Assembly (NCBI GenBank): GCA_963796485.1
Contig: CAWCLV010000004.1
Span: 806,001-870,000 of the forward strand
Direction of reading: 5' to 3'
Source of the DNA: CAWCDJ01 sp963796485
GTDB taxonomy: Bacteria; Acidobacteriota; Terriglobia; Bryobacterales; Bryobacteraceae
Length of the DNA stretch: 64,000 nt
A model generated the notes under the pieces. The model searched no databases. It worked only from the letters and a program-made list of their open reading frames with translations, and was not told the DNA's origin. The position numbers and the translations under genes are program-made. Positions 49,312 to 57,879 of this stretch are shown here, piece by piece (positions within the stretch are counted from its first letter, which is position 1; each line of letters opens with the position of its first letter).

Positions 49312-52300
49312 ATGACGGCAGCGGAACCCGGAACTGTGGCGGTGCTGGCCGAGAAACCTTCGGTCGCACGCGACATCGCGAAGGTGCTCGGCGCCGGCAA
49401 TAAAGGCGACGGCTACCTGTATGGGAACGGCTACGTCGTCACCTGGGCCATCGGGCACCTGGCGGCGCTGGCGCAGCCGCATGAGATCCATCCCGAATGG
49501 AAGCAGTGGCGGCGACAATCGTTGCCCATGCTGCCGCACGAGTGGCCGCTGGTGGTCTACGAAAGAACCCGCGATCAATTCGATACGGTGAAGCGAATCC
49601 TCACGTCGGCGAAAGTGTCGCGCGTAGTGTGCGCTACGGACGCCGGTCGTGAAGGCGAACTGATCTTCCGCTACATCTACGAAGCTGCGGGATGCGGAAA
49701 GCCGGTGAGCCGCTTGTGGATCTCGTCGCTGACCCCGGATGCAATCCGGCGCGGCTTCGAAGCGCTCCGGCCCGGTGCCGATTACGACTCGCTGGCCGAT
49801 GCCGCTCGCGGCCGCAGCCGTGCCGATTGGCTCGTCGGCATGAATCTCTCGCGCGCGTATTCGCTCACGTACGGCGAAGATCTCTCGGTGGGGCGCGTGC
49901 AGACTCCGACCCTCGCGCTGTTAGCCGAGCGCGAACTCGCCATCCGCCGCTTCGTGCCCGAAGACTACCTGGAGGTGGCCGCTACGTTCCACCCGCAGGG
50001 GCTGCCTGCCGATCAGACGTATCAGGGCACATGGCTGCGCGATCGTGCCGCGGCCGGAGCGGATAAAGAATCGCTGCAACAGGCCATGCGGTTGCCTGCG
50101 GACGGCGAAGAAGCGGGGCGGATCGCCGGGCGGGCGCGCACCGGACGGGCGGCCATTGAATCCATCGAAGCCAAAACGCAGCGCATGCCTCCGCCGCTGC
50201 TCTACGATCTGACGGAACTGCAGCGCCACGCCAACCGCCTCTTCGGCTTCAGCGCGCTAAAAACGCTCGATACCGCCCAGTCACTTTACGAAAAGTACAA
50301 GCTGATCAGCTATCCGCGCACCGATAGCCGCCACCTGTCGCAGGACGTGGCGAAAACGCTACCGCGCGTGGTCACATCGATCAAGGGGCCTTATAGCGAG
50401 CTGCTGGCGCCGGGCACGGGCGAGCGCCTGCTGGGACGCCGTTACGTGGACGATGCGAAGATTACCGACCACCACGCCATCATCCCCACCACGAGCGCGG
50501 CCCCGGCCACGCTGCCGCCTGATGAACATAAGATCTACGACCTGGTCTGCCGCCGCCTGCTCAGCGCCTGGCACGATGACCACATCTGGTCGGTGACCAC
50601 CGTGATTACCGCGATCCGCAACGCGGCGATAGTCGACCGTTATCACACTTCGGGCAGCGCGGTGCAGCAGCCCGGATGGAAAGTGCTAGACGCGCCGCCT
50701 CCGAAATCAACCAGGCGTCCGAAACAAGGTCAGGAGGACTTGGACCAAGCGCTGCTGCCGCCCGGGCTCGCACAAGGGCAGGCGCAGGATGTGGTGGATG
50801 TCGAGGTGCTCCGCAAGAAGACGCGCGCCCCAAAGCGATTCACAGAAGCTACGCTGCTCACCGCCATGGAAACCGCGGGCGCGACGCTGGATGAAAAAGA
50901 GCTCTCAGACGCGATGAAGGAAACCGGGCTTGGGACGCCCGCCACGCGTGCCGCCATCATCGAAGTGCTGTTGAAGCGCGAGTACGTTCTGCGGAACGGG
51001 AAGAGCCTGGAGGCCACTGACAAAGGCATCCGGCTGATCGAAGTGGTGCATCCCGAAGTGAAAAGCCCCGCCATGACAGGACAGTGGGAAGCGTATCTGC
51101 ACCGCATCCATCGCGGCACGGCGGAGCTCCCCGGCTTCATGAAGGGAATCGAGGATTACGTTCGCGAAGTTGTCCGCAAGACGGGCGAGATTCCCGAGGT
51201 TCGGCGGGCCTCGGGCCCGGGCGGCGCACCTGCGGCCGTTGCCCTACCCGCGCCGTCGAAGGTGATCGCGGAGCGGCCGCCGGCGCCGGTTTGGAACGGC
51301 GGATCGCTCACCGAGCTGCTGCACTCGGCATTCGGATTCAACAGTTTTCGCACAAGCCAGGAGGCGGTCTGCCGCACCATTATCGAGGGCAGAGACATCC
51401 TGCTCGTCATGCCGACAGGCAGCGGCAAATCGCTGTGCTACCAGTTGCCTGCCATCGCCCGCGGCGGCACGGCACTGGTGATCAGCCCGCTTATCGCGTT
51501 GATGGACGATCAAGCCGAGAAGCTGCGGCAGCGCGGCTTCGCGGTGGAACAGATCCATTCCGGACGGAATCGCGCCGATTCGCGGCAGGCATCGATCGAT
51601 TACCTGAACGGCAAATTGCAATTCCTCTTCATCGCGCCCGAGCGGTTGCGGGTCACCGGCTTCCCGGAGATGCTCGCCAAGCGCAAACCCTCGCTCATCG
51701 CCATCGACGAAGCGCATTGCATCTCGCAATGGGGGCATGACTTCCGTCCCGACTACCGGATGCTGCGCCAATATCTGCCGGCGTTGCGGCCCGCGCCGGT
51801 GATTGCTCTCACTGCCACCGCGACGCCAGTGGTGCAGCGCGATATCGTCGAGCAGCTCGAACTGGCGGCGCCGGCGCAGTTCATTCAGGGCTTCCGCCGC
51901 GATAACCTGGCCGTCGAGGTGGTGGAAGTGCCGCCCTCGGCGCGTGCCGCCCTGACACTCCAACTGCTCGACGACGAGCGGCGGCGGCCGGCAATCGTCT
52001 ACGCACCCACACGCGCGCAGGCAACCGCGCTCGCCGCCGAATTGCACGCGCATTTCCCCTCCGGCGCTTACCACGCAGGCCTCGACGCGGAGCCCCGGCA
52101 GCGCGTGCAGCAGGAGTTTCTGGAAGGCCGCATCCAGGTGATAGTCGCCACGATCGCCTTCGGGATGGGGATCGACAAGCCCGACGTGCGGACGGTCATC
52201 CACACGGCGCTGCCGGGGAGCCTCGAGGCCTACTACCAGGAGATCGGGCGCGCGGGGCGTGATGGGCTTCCCAGCCGCACGATCCTGATGCACTCCTACG

Positions 52301-53364
52301 CGGACCGGCGCACGCACGACTACTTCTTCGAGCGCGATTATCCCGACGTGAAGGTCCTCGATGAAATCTTCCGCCGCCTGCGCGCTGAGCCCGCGCCGAA
52401 GACCGAATTACAGAACTCCATTCGGGTGGGCGCCGACCTCTTCGATAAGGCTCTGGAGAAGCTCTGGATTCATGGCGGCGCGGTAGTGGATTTCGCCGAA
52501 AACGTCAGCCGTGGTCAGGAAGGCTGGCGCGAGCTCTACATTGCGCAGAGCGAACAGAAGCAGCAGCAACTCGATCTCATGCTGCGCTTCGCGGAATCCG
52601 CGGAATGCCGCATGTCGTCGATGGTGCGCCACTTCGGAGATCTCGCCGACAGCCGGAACGCGTGCGGCGTCTGCGATTTCTGCGCGCCAGGTGATTGCGT
52701 CGGCCAGCGTTTCCGGCCCGCTCGCGAAGACGAACGCGAGGTGGCAGGCAAGATCATCGACGCGTTGCGCGGCGGAGGCCGTCCCACGGGAAGGTTGCAC
52801 GCGGAGTTGTGCCCCAATGGAGCGATGACGCGCGATGCCTTCGAAGAGGTGCTCGGGGGCTTGGCGCGCGCCGGGTTCGTGCGCATTGTAGCGGCAGTTT
52901 TCGAAAAGGACGGCCGGTCCCTGCCCTACCGCAAGGCATCGCTCACTTCATCCGGAGATTCTCTCGAACCGGGCGAAGCGCCCGATTTCGAAATGAAGCT
53001 GCCGGTGGAGGGCCTGGCACGCCAGCGCAAAGGCAAGAAGGCGGCAGCAAAGAAAATGGCGAAGCGCGGCAAAGCTAAGAAGGCTCGCGGCGGGGTGGAA
53101 CCGCCAAAACCGCCGCGCCCCGCGGCCCCGCCTTCGACGCGCCTGGCGGAGGCGCTCCGTGCATGGCGGCTTGCGGAGGCGAAGCGGCGCGGGCTCCCCG
53201 CCTTCCGTGTTTGCACGGACGCGACCTTGCGGGCAATCGCGGAGCAGCGCCCCGAAACCGCCGCGGAGATGCTCGCAATTCCGGGCATCGGCATGAAAGT
53301 GGTGGAGAGCTACGGCGCCGCGATCTTCCGGCTGATTGCCCAGTCGGGCGACAGGGATAGGTGA
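49312..53364 (+). CDS. Topoisomerase III-RecQ helicase fusion protein
   Basis: A 1,350-residue single protein. Start set at ATG 49312; the frame is open for 23 more codons upstream without a good start. Residues 1 to about 640 are a type IA topoisomerase III core: TOPRIM with LAEKPSVARD (Glu14) and ATDAGREGE (Asp110, Glu114), and the active-site Tyr334 in ISYPRTDS. The usual C-terminal zinc fingers are absent. Residues about 665-1010 are a RecQ helicase: Lys706 in MPTGSGKS, DEAH at 799-802, GRAGRDG at about 980. The RecQ zinc site is Cys1099/1118/1121/1124, a winged helix follows, then a Lys-rich linker (1238-1262) and an HRDC domain (1277-1345). Every catalytic motif is intact. Separate RecQ and Top3 act together to dissolve recombination intermediates and topological junctions; here they are covalently joined. 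It is nearly the only gene between the two tRNA-derived repeats. Confidence 0.95.
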   Translation: MTAAEPGTVAVLAEKPSVARDIAKVLGAGNKGDGYLYGNGYVVTWAIGHLAALAQPHEIHPEWKQWRRQSLPMLPHEWPLVVYERTRDQFDTVKRILTSAKVSRVVCATDAGREGELIFRYIYEAAGCGKPVSRLWISSLTPDAIRRGFEALRPGADYDSLADAARGRSRADWLVGMNLSRAYSLTYGEDLSVGRVQTPTLALLAERELAIRRFVPEDYLEVAATFHPQGLPADQTYQGTWLRDRAAAGADKESLQQAMRLPADGEEAGRIAGRARTGRAAIESIEAKTQRMPPPLLYDLTELQRHANRLFGFSALKTLDTAQSLYEKYKLISYPRTDSRHLSQDVAKTLPRVVTSIKGPYSELLAPGTGERLLGRRYVDDAKITDHHAIIPTTSAAPATLPPDEHKIYDLVCRRLLSAWHDDHIWSVTTVITAIRNAAIVDRYHTSGSAVQQPGWKVLDAPPPKSTRRPKQGQEDLDQALLPPGLAQGQAQDVVDVEVLRKKTRAPKRFTEATLLTAMETAGATLDEKELSDAMKETGLGTPATRAAIIEVLLKREYVLRNGKSLEATDKGIRLIEVVHPEVKSPAMTGQWEAYLHRIHRGTAELPGFMKGIEDYVREVVRKTGEIPEVRRASGPGGAPAAVALPAPSKVIAERPPAPVWNGGSLTELLHSAFGFNSFRTSQEAVCRTIIEGRDILLVMPTGSGKSLCYQLPAIARGGTALVISPLIALMDDQAEKLRQRGFAVEQIHSGRNRADSRQASIDYLNGKLQFLFIAPERLRVTGFPEMLAKRKPSLIAIDEAHCISQWGHDFRPDYRMLRQYLPALRPAPVIALTATATPVVQRDIVEQLELAAPAQFIQGFRRDNLAVEVVEVPPSARAALTLQLLDDERRRPAIVYAPTRAQATALAAELHAHFPSGAYHAGLDAEPRQRVQQEFLEGRIQVIVATIAFGMGIDKPDVRTVIHTALPGSLEAYYQEIGRAGRDGLPSRTILMHSYADRRTHDYFFERDYPDVKVLDEIFRRLRAEPAPKTELQNSIRVGADLFDKALEKLWIHGGAVVDFAENVSRGQEGWRELYIAQSEQKQQQLDLMLRFAESAECRMSSMVRHFGDLADSRNACGVCDFCAPGDCVGQRFRPAREDEREVAGKIIDALRGGGRPTGRLHAELCPNGAMTRDAFEEVLGGLARAGFVRIVAAVFEKDGRSLPYRKASLTSSGDSLEPGEAPDFEMKLPVEGLARQRKGKKAAAKKMAKRGKAKKARGGVEPPKPPRPAAPPSTRLAEALRAWRLAEAKRRGLPAFRVCTDATLRAIAEQRPETAAEMLAIPGIGMKVVESYGAAIFRLIAQSGDRDR

Positions 53365-53589
53365 GTTCTGAGTGCGCCTGGCGGCCCAGTGCGCCTTCAG
53401 CCGCGGCATCGCCTCAATGTCGCTCGGCGACGTTCATGCCGTACAGCCGGGCGACGCCGTACACCTGGGCCTTCATCTCAGCGGTGAGCGGCTGGGCGCC
53501 CGCTCTTGATTCATAACGTCGTGAATGATCACAAAGCCCTCCCTGCAGACGATGACTTGGGTCTGCCGGAAGCCGCAGCATGACCTGGA
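53365..53589. other. Short non-coding end of the element
   Basis: 225 bp between the fusion gene and the right repeat. A reverse-strand frame at 53414-53620 reads through the repeat and carries tRNA antisense, so it is not a gene. A trace of coding on the reverse strand (AEMKAQVYGVARLYG) may be a remnant; no integrase is recognisable. Confidence 0.4.
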
Positions 53590-53633
53590 TCGCGGGTTCG
53601 ATCCCCGTCTCCCGCTCCATCGCCTTTCATTCC
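53590..53633 (+). repeat. Attachment-site-like repeat, right copy
   Basis: 44-bp direct repeat of the 3' end of tRNA-Gly and its 14-bp flank, identical to 48963-49006 at 43 of 44 positions. It has no 5' tRNA half, so it is not itself a tRNA. The distance between equivalent bases is 4,627 bp. Confidence 0.85.
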
Positions 53634-54313
53634 CGTTTCGCGGAATGACGCCTCAATAGCAGGCTGTTGCCGTACGGCCGCTGGTACGCCACGAAGTACC
53701 TGTCGTTAAACACGGAGAACTGCTGCGCGGGGTAGAAGCCGATCGCGGCCATCCAGGTGTCCACATCCGACTGGTTCAGCCACATCCAGCTATCGGGAGA
53801 CTGCTCCTTGTTTTTGTCGATCACCACCACGCGGCCGTCCGGCTTCAGATACTTCGCGGTCGAGTTCAGATAGACCTGCCGGTGCTCGATCATGTGCAGC
53901 ACGCGGTGAAAGAAAGCAACATCCACGTCCTTCAGCGGCAGTTTGGGGTCGTCGTACTCGCCCAGAACCGTACGAAGGTTCGTGACGCCCGCTTCCTTGG
54001 CGCGCGCGGCCACGTGATCGAGCATCGCCTGGTCGATATCCACCGCGTACAGGATTCCGTTCGGCGCAATCGCTTTGGCCATCGGAATCGAAAACGCCCC
54101 GCTGCCGGAACCGATATCGGCCACGATGTCCCCGGGCTTGAGTTGCAGTTTCGCGATGACCTCGTCAACCTTGAGGACACGGTGCGGATTGTCCATGGCT
54201 GCGATGTACTTCTCAGCCGGGCCCTGAGCCAGTTGCCACGCAGAAGCACTCGACAAGCCGCCGCCGAATGCCGCAACGGCACACAGCGCGCCCAGAAATC
54301 GCAAATCTCTCAT
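53627..54313 (-). CDS. Exported class I SAM methyltransferase
   Basis: 228 residues from the ATG at 54313, which has AGGAGGGG immediately upstream. A signal peptide (LRFLGALCAVAAFGGGLSSAS) precedes a Rossmann methyltransferase: VADIGSGSGAFSIPMAK, LYAVDIDQAMLD, FFHRVLHMIEHRQVYL. It is a relative of the gene at 44972-45643 and carries the same unusual combination of signal peptide and SAM fold. Its last codons overlap the right attachment repeat, so the element was inserted at the very end of this gene. Confidence 0.88.
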   Translation of the reverse strand: MRDLRFLGALCAVAAFGGGLSSASAWQLAQGPAEKYIAAMDNPHRVLKVDEVIAKLQLKPGDIVADIGSGSGAFSIPMAKAIAPNGILYAVDIDQAMLDHVAARAKEAGVTNLRTVLGEYDDPKLPLKDVDVAFFHRVLHMIEHRQVYLNSTAKYLKPDGRVVVIDKNKEQSPDSWMWLNQSDVDTWMAAIGFYPAQQFSVFNDRYFVAYQRPYGNSLLLRRHSAKRE

Positions 54314-54392
54314 TTCCCCTCCTACGCCATCCTTCCGTTTGGCACCAATGAGTATACACGCAGCTTGTCGCCGCCACTCTCCGGGCGGCCCG

Positions 54393-55892
54393 CTACCGTT
54401 TCGGCTGCAAGGTGGAATCCCAGTCATCCCAGGGACTGCGGGAGTAGCCGACGGGCTCGTTGGGTTCGCGGTAGTGTCCCAACCCATCGCGTTTCAGATA
54501 GGCGTCCGCCGGCAGAAAGTCATCGTGAAGTTCGCTGCGAAAAGCATCCAGTTGGCGCTCAAGTTGCGCCTGCACGAGGGCAGCCCCGGTCTTTCCGCAC
54601 AGGTTGTGCATCTGGTACGGGTCCGCCTTGTTGTCGTACAACAGCCACGGCCCATGAATTGACCGCACGTACGTGTGGGTAGCGGTACGGACACCGCGGT
54701 ATTCCGCAAAGCCGTGGCGCCTCGCCTCGGTGATGGGCACGGGGAGGCTCAAATAGGCAGCCTCGCGGGAACGGAAGGCGCCTTCGGACTCCCCCCGCAA
54801 CAGCAGCGGCGAATAGTCGAGCCCTTGAACTCCGCCGGGGATCGAAATGCCGCAAAGGCCCAGCAATGTCGGCATGATGTCCGGAGAATTCAGGGGAGCG
54901 GCCAGACGGTGTTTCGTGCGCCCGAGCCGGCGGGGATACCGCAGCAGGAACGGCACCCGGACGGACTCCTCCCAGGGGTAGAGTTTGGTCGTCAAACCCT
55001 GGGAGAGCATCATGTCTCCGTGATCGGACGTGAAGACCACCACGGTGTCTTCCGCCGCGCCCGATCGCTCCACGGTGCGGAGTAGTTTCTCCATGCAGTC
55101 GTTCAATGCCGCGATGTGAGAGTAGTACCCGCGGAGGTCCTGAATCGCCTTCTCTTTCTGCGCCGGGTCCACGTTGGGCCGCAAAGCGATTTCCTTGTGG
55201 GCGTACTGTTCGCGATAGCGCTCCGGGGCCGTGCCGTATGGAAAATGGGGAGGGCCGAGGGACAGCACCAGAAAGTAAGGATCGCGCGCGGATCTCCGGT
55301 CTCCGATGAACCGGCACGCGTCATCGGTCTGCGCGATGGCGTCGTACCCGGGCCAAAACTTCGGAGTCGGGTCCGTCCCTTCGTAGTAGAGCGAGTGGTT
55401 GTATTCGTGGGTGCACTCGCAAGCTTTCCAGTAATCGAAGCCGAATCGCTTTTCCGGCGGAATGTAGGCCAGCCGCCGGCCGTAGTGTCCGTCCGGGCTG
55501 CCGAACAGGTGCCATTTCCCGATATAGCCGGTTTGGTATCCGGACCGGCGGAAAGCTTCGCCGAGGGTCGCGCCCTTCGGCTGGAGCGGGACATCGTTGA
55601 TGTAAAGCCCGTTCGTGAGCGGATACTGGCCCGTCATCAGAGATCCGCGATACGGGCAGCACACGGGCGTTCCGGAAACGGTTTCGGCGAAATTTACGCT
55701 CTCGGCGGCCAGGCGGTCGAACGCGGGAGTGTGCGCGTTGGCATCGCCGGCATAGCCCATGGCCTGGGCGCGCCACTCGTCGGCAAGCACGAACAGAACG
55801 TTCGGCCGGCGCGGACCGGCGCCGAATGCGGGCCGTGCCAGGGCAGCGCCGCAGACGGACATAAACTGCCTGCGGTCGATAGGTACGATCAC
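54393..55892 (-). CDS. Type I sulfatase, Tat-exported
   Basis: A 499-residue sulfatase. A twin-arginine signal (DRRQFMSVCGAALARPAFG) leads to the alkaline-phosphatase-superfamily fold: NVLFVLADEWRAQAMGY (metal Asp), VCCPYRGSLMTG with the C-X-P-X-R modification site for formylglycine, GKWHLFG, and FTSDHGDMM (metal Asp-His). The C-terminus reads LLYDNKADPYQMHNL. It hydrolyses sulfate esters from carbohydrates or lipids. A formylglycine-generating enzyme is needed; none is seen in the window. Confidence 0.94.
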   Translation of the reverse strand: MIVPIDRRQFMSVCGAALARPAFGAGPRRPNVLFVLADEWRAQAMGYAGDANAHTPAFDRLAAESVNFAETVSGTPVCCPYRGSLMTGQYPLTNGLYINDVPLQPKGATLGEAFRRSGYQTGYIGKWHLFGSPDGHYGRRLAYIPPEKRFGFDYWKACECTHEYNHSLYYEGTDPTPKFWPGYDAIAQTDDACRFIGDRRSARDPYFLVLSLGPPHFPYGTAPERYREQYAHKEIALRPNVDPAQKEKAIQDLRGYYSHIAALNDCMEKLLRTVERSGAAEDTVVVFTSDHGDMMLSQGLTTKLYPWEESVRVPFLLRYPRRLGRTKHRLAAPLNSPDIMPTLLGLCGISIPGGVQGLDYSPLLLRGESEGAFRSREAAYLSLPVPITEARRHGFAEYRGVRTATHTYVRSIHGPWLLYDNKADPYQMHNLCGKTGAALVQAQLERQLDAFRSELHDDFLPADAYLKRDGLGHYREPNEPVGYSRSPWDDWDSTLQPKR

Positions 55893-55941
55893 GTTGAGAA
55901 CTGTATCACGGACAGCGAGGGCGCGGGCGGCGCAGGGCCGG

Positions 55942-56853
55942 CTACACGCCCCGCGGCAGCCTCTGCTTCAGCCGCAGCACGGGAGCGAACAGGTCGCCCG
56001 TTTTGGCGACGCACTTCAGCGCGGATTCCGGGTCGAAATAGAGCCGCTCGGGTTTGCGCGCTTTGCGCAGTTCCTCCCACGTGACCGGCATCGAGACGTA
56101 AGGCGTATCGCTTGTGGCGCGCAGGGAATAAACCGAAACCGTGGTTTTGAAGTCGGAGTTCTGGCTCCAATCGACAAAGACCCGGCCGGGGCGGAGCGCT
56201 TTGGACATTCGCGATACAACCGCACCGGGGTGAGCGCTCTCTAACGACCTGGCCAGGGATTGCGCGAAAGGTCGCGTCTCGGCATAGCTTACGGGAGTGT
56301 TGAGCGGCACGTACACCTGAATGCCTTTGGACCCGGACACCTTGGCCCAGGACTTCAACTTCATGCCGTCGAGCGCGCGCTTCAGCAGGAACGCCACCTC
56401 CGCGCAGCCGAGGATGTCCACGCCTTCCCCGGGGTCGAGATCGAAGACCACCGACGTGGGCCGCTCGATCTCCGGCGCACGGGCCAGAAACGGATGGATT
56501 TCCAGGTTCGCCAGGTTGGCCGACCACACCAGGCCGGCCAGGTTGTTGAGCAAAACGTAATGAATCTCCGATTCGCCGCTGCGGCGGGGCACGGCGAACA
56601 CGGGCACCCAGCCGGGCTTGTAGGAGGGCGCCTCCTTTTCGTAAAAGTGCTTCGCCCGCGTCCCGTTGGGGTAGCGTTTCAACGTAATCGGCCGGCCCTC
56701 GATGTGCGGCAGGAGGTAGTCTGAGATCCGGATGTAGTAGTCGATCACCTGCCCCTTGGTGAAGCCGGAGGGGAACAGAACCTTGGCGAGATTCGTGAGC
56801 GCGACGTGGTGGCCGCCGATTTCGAGTTCCTGTTGCCTGCTCGCGGCGGGCAT
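55942..56853 (-). CDS. LigD-type DNA polymerase domain, stand-alone
   Basis: A 303-residue protein equal to the polymerase (primase-like) domain of bacterial NHEJ ligase LigD. The ATG at 56853 gives MPAASRQQELEIGG; the upstream frame is non-conserved. It shows the core LTNLAKVLFPSGFTKG, VVFDLDPGEGVD with the catalytic Asp pair, SGSKGIQVYVPL, and the VFVDWSQNSDFKTTV segment. It can add ribonucleotides or fill gaps at broken ends. No ligase domain, nuclease domain or Ku gene is adjacent, so it either works with a separate ligase or has a different repair role. Confidence 0.92.
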   Translation of the reverse strand: MPAASRQQELEIGGHHVALTNLAKVLFPSGFTKGQVIDYYIRISDYLLPHIEGRPITLKRYPNGTRAKHFYEKEAPSYKPGWVPVFAVPRRSGESEIHYVLLNNLAGLVWSANLANLEIHPFLARAPEIERPTSVVFDLDPGEGVDILGCAEVAFLLKRALDGMKLKSWAKVSGSKGIQVYVPLNTPVSYAETRPFAQSLARSLESAHPGAVVSRMSKALRPGRVFVDWSQNSDFKTTVSVYSLRATSDTPYVSMPVTWEELRKARKPERLYFDPESALKCVAKTGDLFAPVLRLKQRLPRGV

Positions 56854-56944
56854 ATGTTCACTATGACAAGCAACGCGAGTTCCTGGGTGGGAAGGCGCAC
56901 GCTTCGGTTGCGTCGCGCGGCGCGCCGGGGCATCGAAAGCTACT

Positions 56945-57787
56945 ATGGTCATCCTGTTCGACGTCAACAGCACTTTGCTCGATACGGAAGCCCTGGCGCC
57001 GCAGATTCGCGAAATCTTCGGCCGCAAGTACACAGTCCGCGAGTGGTTCACGGAAGTGATCCAATACTCGATGGCAACCACTCTTTCGGGGAGTTTTCGT
57101 GAATTCGCCGACATAGCGATCGCGGTTCTCGATATGGCCGCTGCGGCAAGGCACATACGGCTAAGCCGGGAATCCGCCGAAGACATCCGTGTCGCGCTGC
57201 AACATCTGCCGCCGTTCGACGATGTGAAGCCGGCGCTCGGACGGTTGCGCCGCGCGGGATTCCGGCTGGCCGCGCTGAGTAATTCCTCCCAGCGCGCTCT
57301 CGATGCCCAGATCCGGAATGCGGGCCTCGCACCCTACTTTGAAAAGGCGCTCTCGGTGGATTCCACCCGGGTTTACAAGCCCGCTCCCGAAACTTACCGG
57401 GCAGCGGCCGTCGCGCTCCGAGTTCGGGCGCGGGAGATCCTGATGGTGGCCGCCCACCCCTGGGACCTGATGGGCGCCGCACGCGCGGGGCTCCGGACCG
57501 CTTTTCTCGCCAGGCCCGGAGAGGCGTTGATCACCGGCGTTCCCAATCACCAGTTCGTGGCCGGCGATCTGGAGGAGCTGGCTTCGCAGCTTCTCGGCAC
57601 GCCCCGCCCCACGGCGACAGCTCCTCTGGCGTGGGCGGGAATCATCGCCGGCGCGGTCGCCGCGGCCGGATATCTCCTGCTGAACGCGGAGCTTGTTTCG
57701 AGCGAGAAAACTATTCGAACGGAACGCACCCCGCCGGCGGCCACGACCACCGCGGCCTCACGGTGGGCGCCCGAGTACCGCGGTTAG
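56945..57787 (+). CDS. HAD hydrolase (haloacid dehalogenase-like) with C-terminal membrane helix
   Basis: 280 residues. The HAD nucleophile Asp6 is in LFDVNSTLLDTE, SNSSQRALD is motif II, VYKPAPETYR carries the motif III Lys, and VAAHPWDLMGAARAGLRTAFL motif IV. The cap insertion and the VNST pattern place it near type II L-2-haloacid dehalogenases. Beyond residue 215 there is a linker, a transmembrane helix (about 226-247, WAGIIAGAVAAAGYLLLN) and a Thr/Ala-rich tail, unusual for this family. The dehalogenase substrate is unproven. Confidence 0.87.
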   Translation: MVILFDVNSTLLDTEALAPQIREIFGRKYTVREWFTEVIQYSMATTLSGSFREFADIAIAVLDMAAAARHIRLSRESAEDIRVALQHLPPFDDVKPALGRLRRAGFRLAALSNSSQRALDAQIRNAGLAPYFEKALSVDSTRVYKPAPETYRAAAVALRVRAREILMVAAHPWDLMGAARAGLRTAFLARPGEALITGVPNHQFVAGDLEELASQLLGTPRPTATAPLAWAGIIAGAVAAAGYLLLNAELVSSEKTIRTERTPPAATTTAASRWAPEYRG

Positions 57788-57879
57788 CTCTTCGGGTTCA
57801 TGAGGCGGCCGGTAAGCAAAATCAGGCCGGAGCGCCGATCGCGATTGGCGGTTTTCCGCTTTGGCTATACTTGAGCCGT

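Noticed and set aside
49312..53364. Reverse gyrase
   Set aside because: Order is topoisomerase then helicase, the helicase is RecQ-type with RQC zinc site and HRDC, and the GC-rich acidobacterial context is mesophilic. Reverse gyrase has the opposite order.
53414..53620. 68-codon reverse-strand frame next to the right repeat
   Set aside because: Its N-terminal half is the antisense of the tRNA fragment and its flank, so it is not a real gene.
48918..53633. Two tRNA-Gly genes
   Set aside because: The downstream copy contains only the 3' part from the T-arm region and lacks D-arm and anticodon arm.
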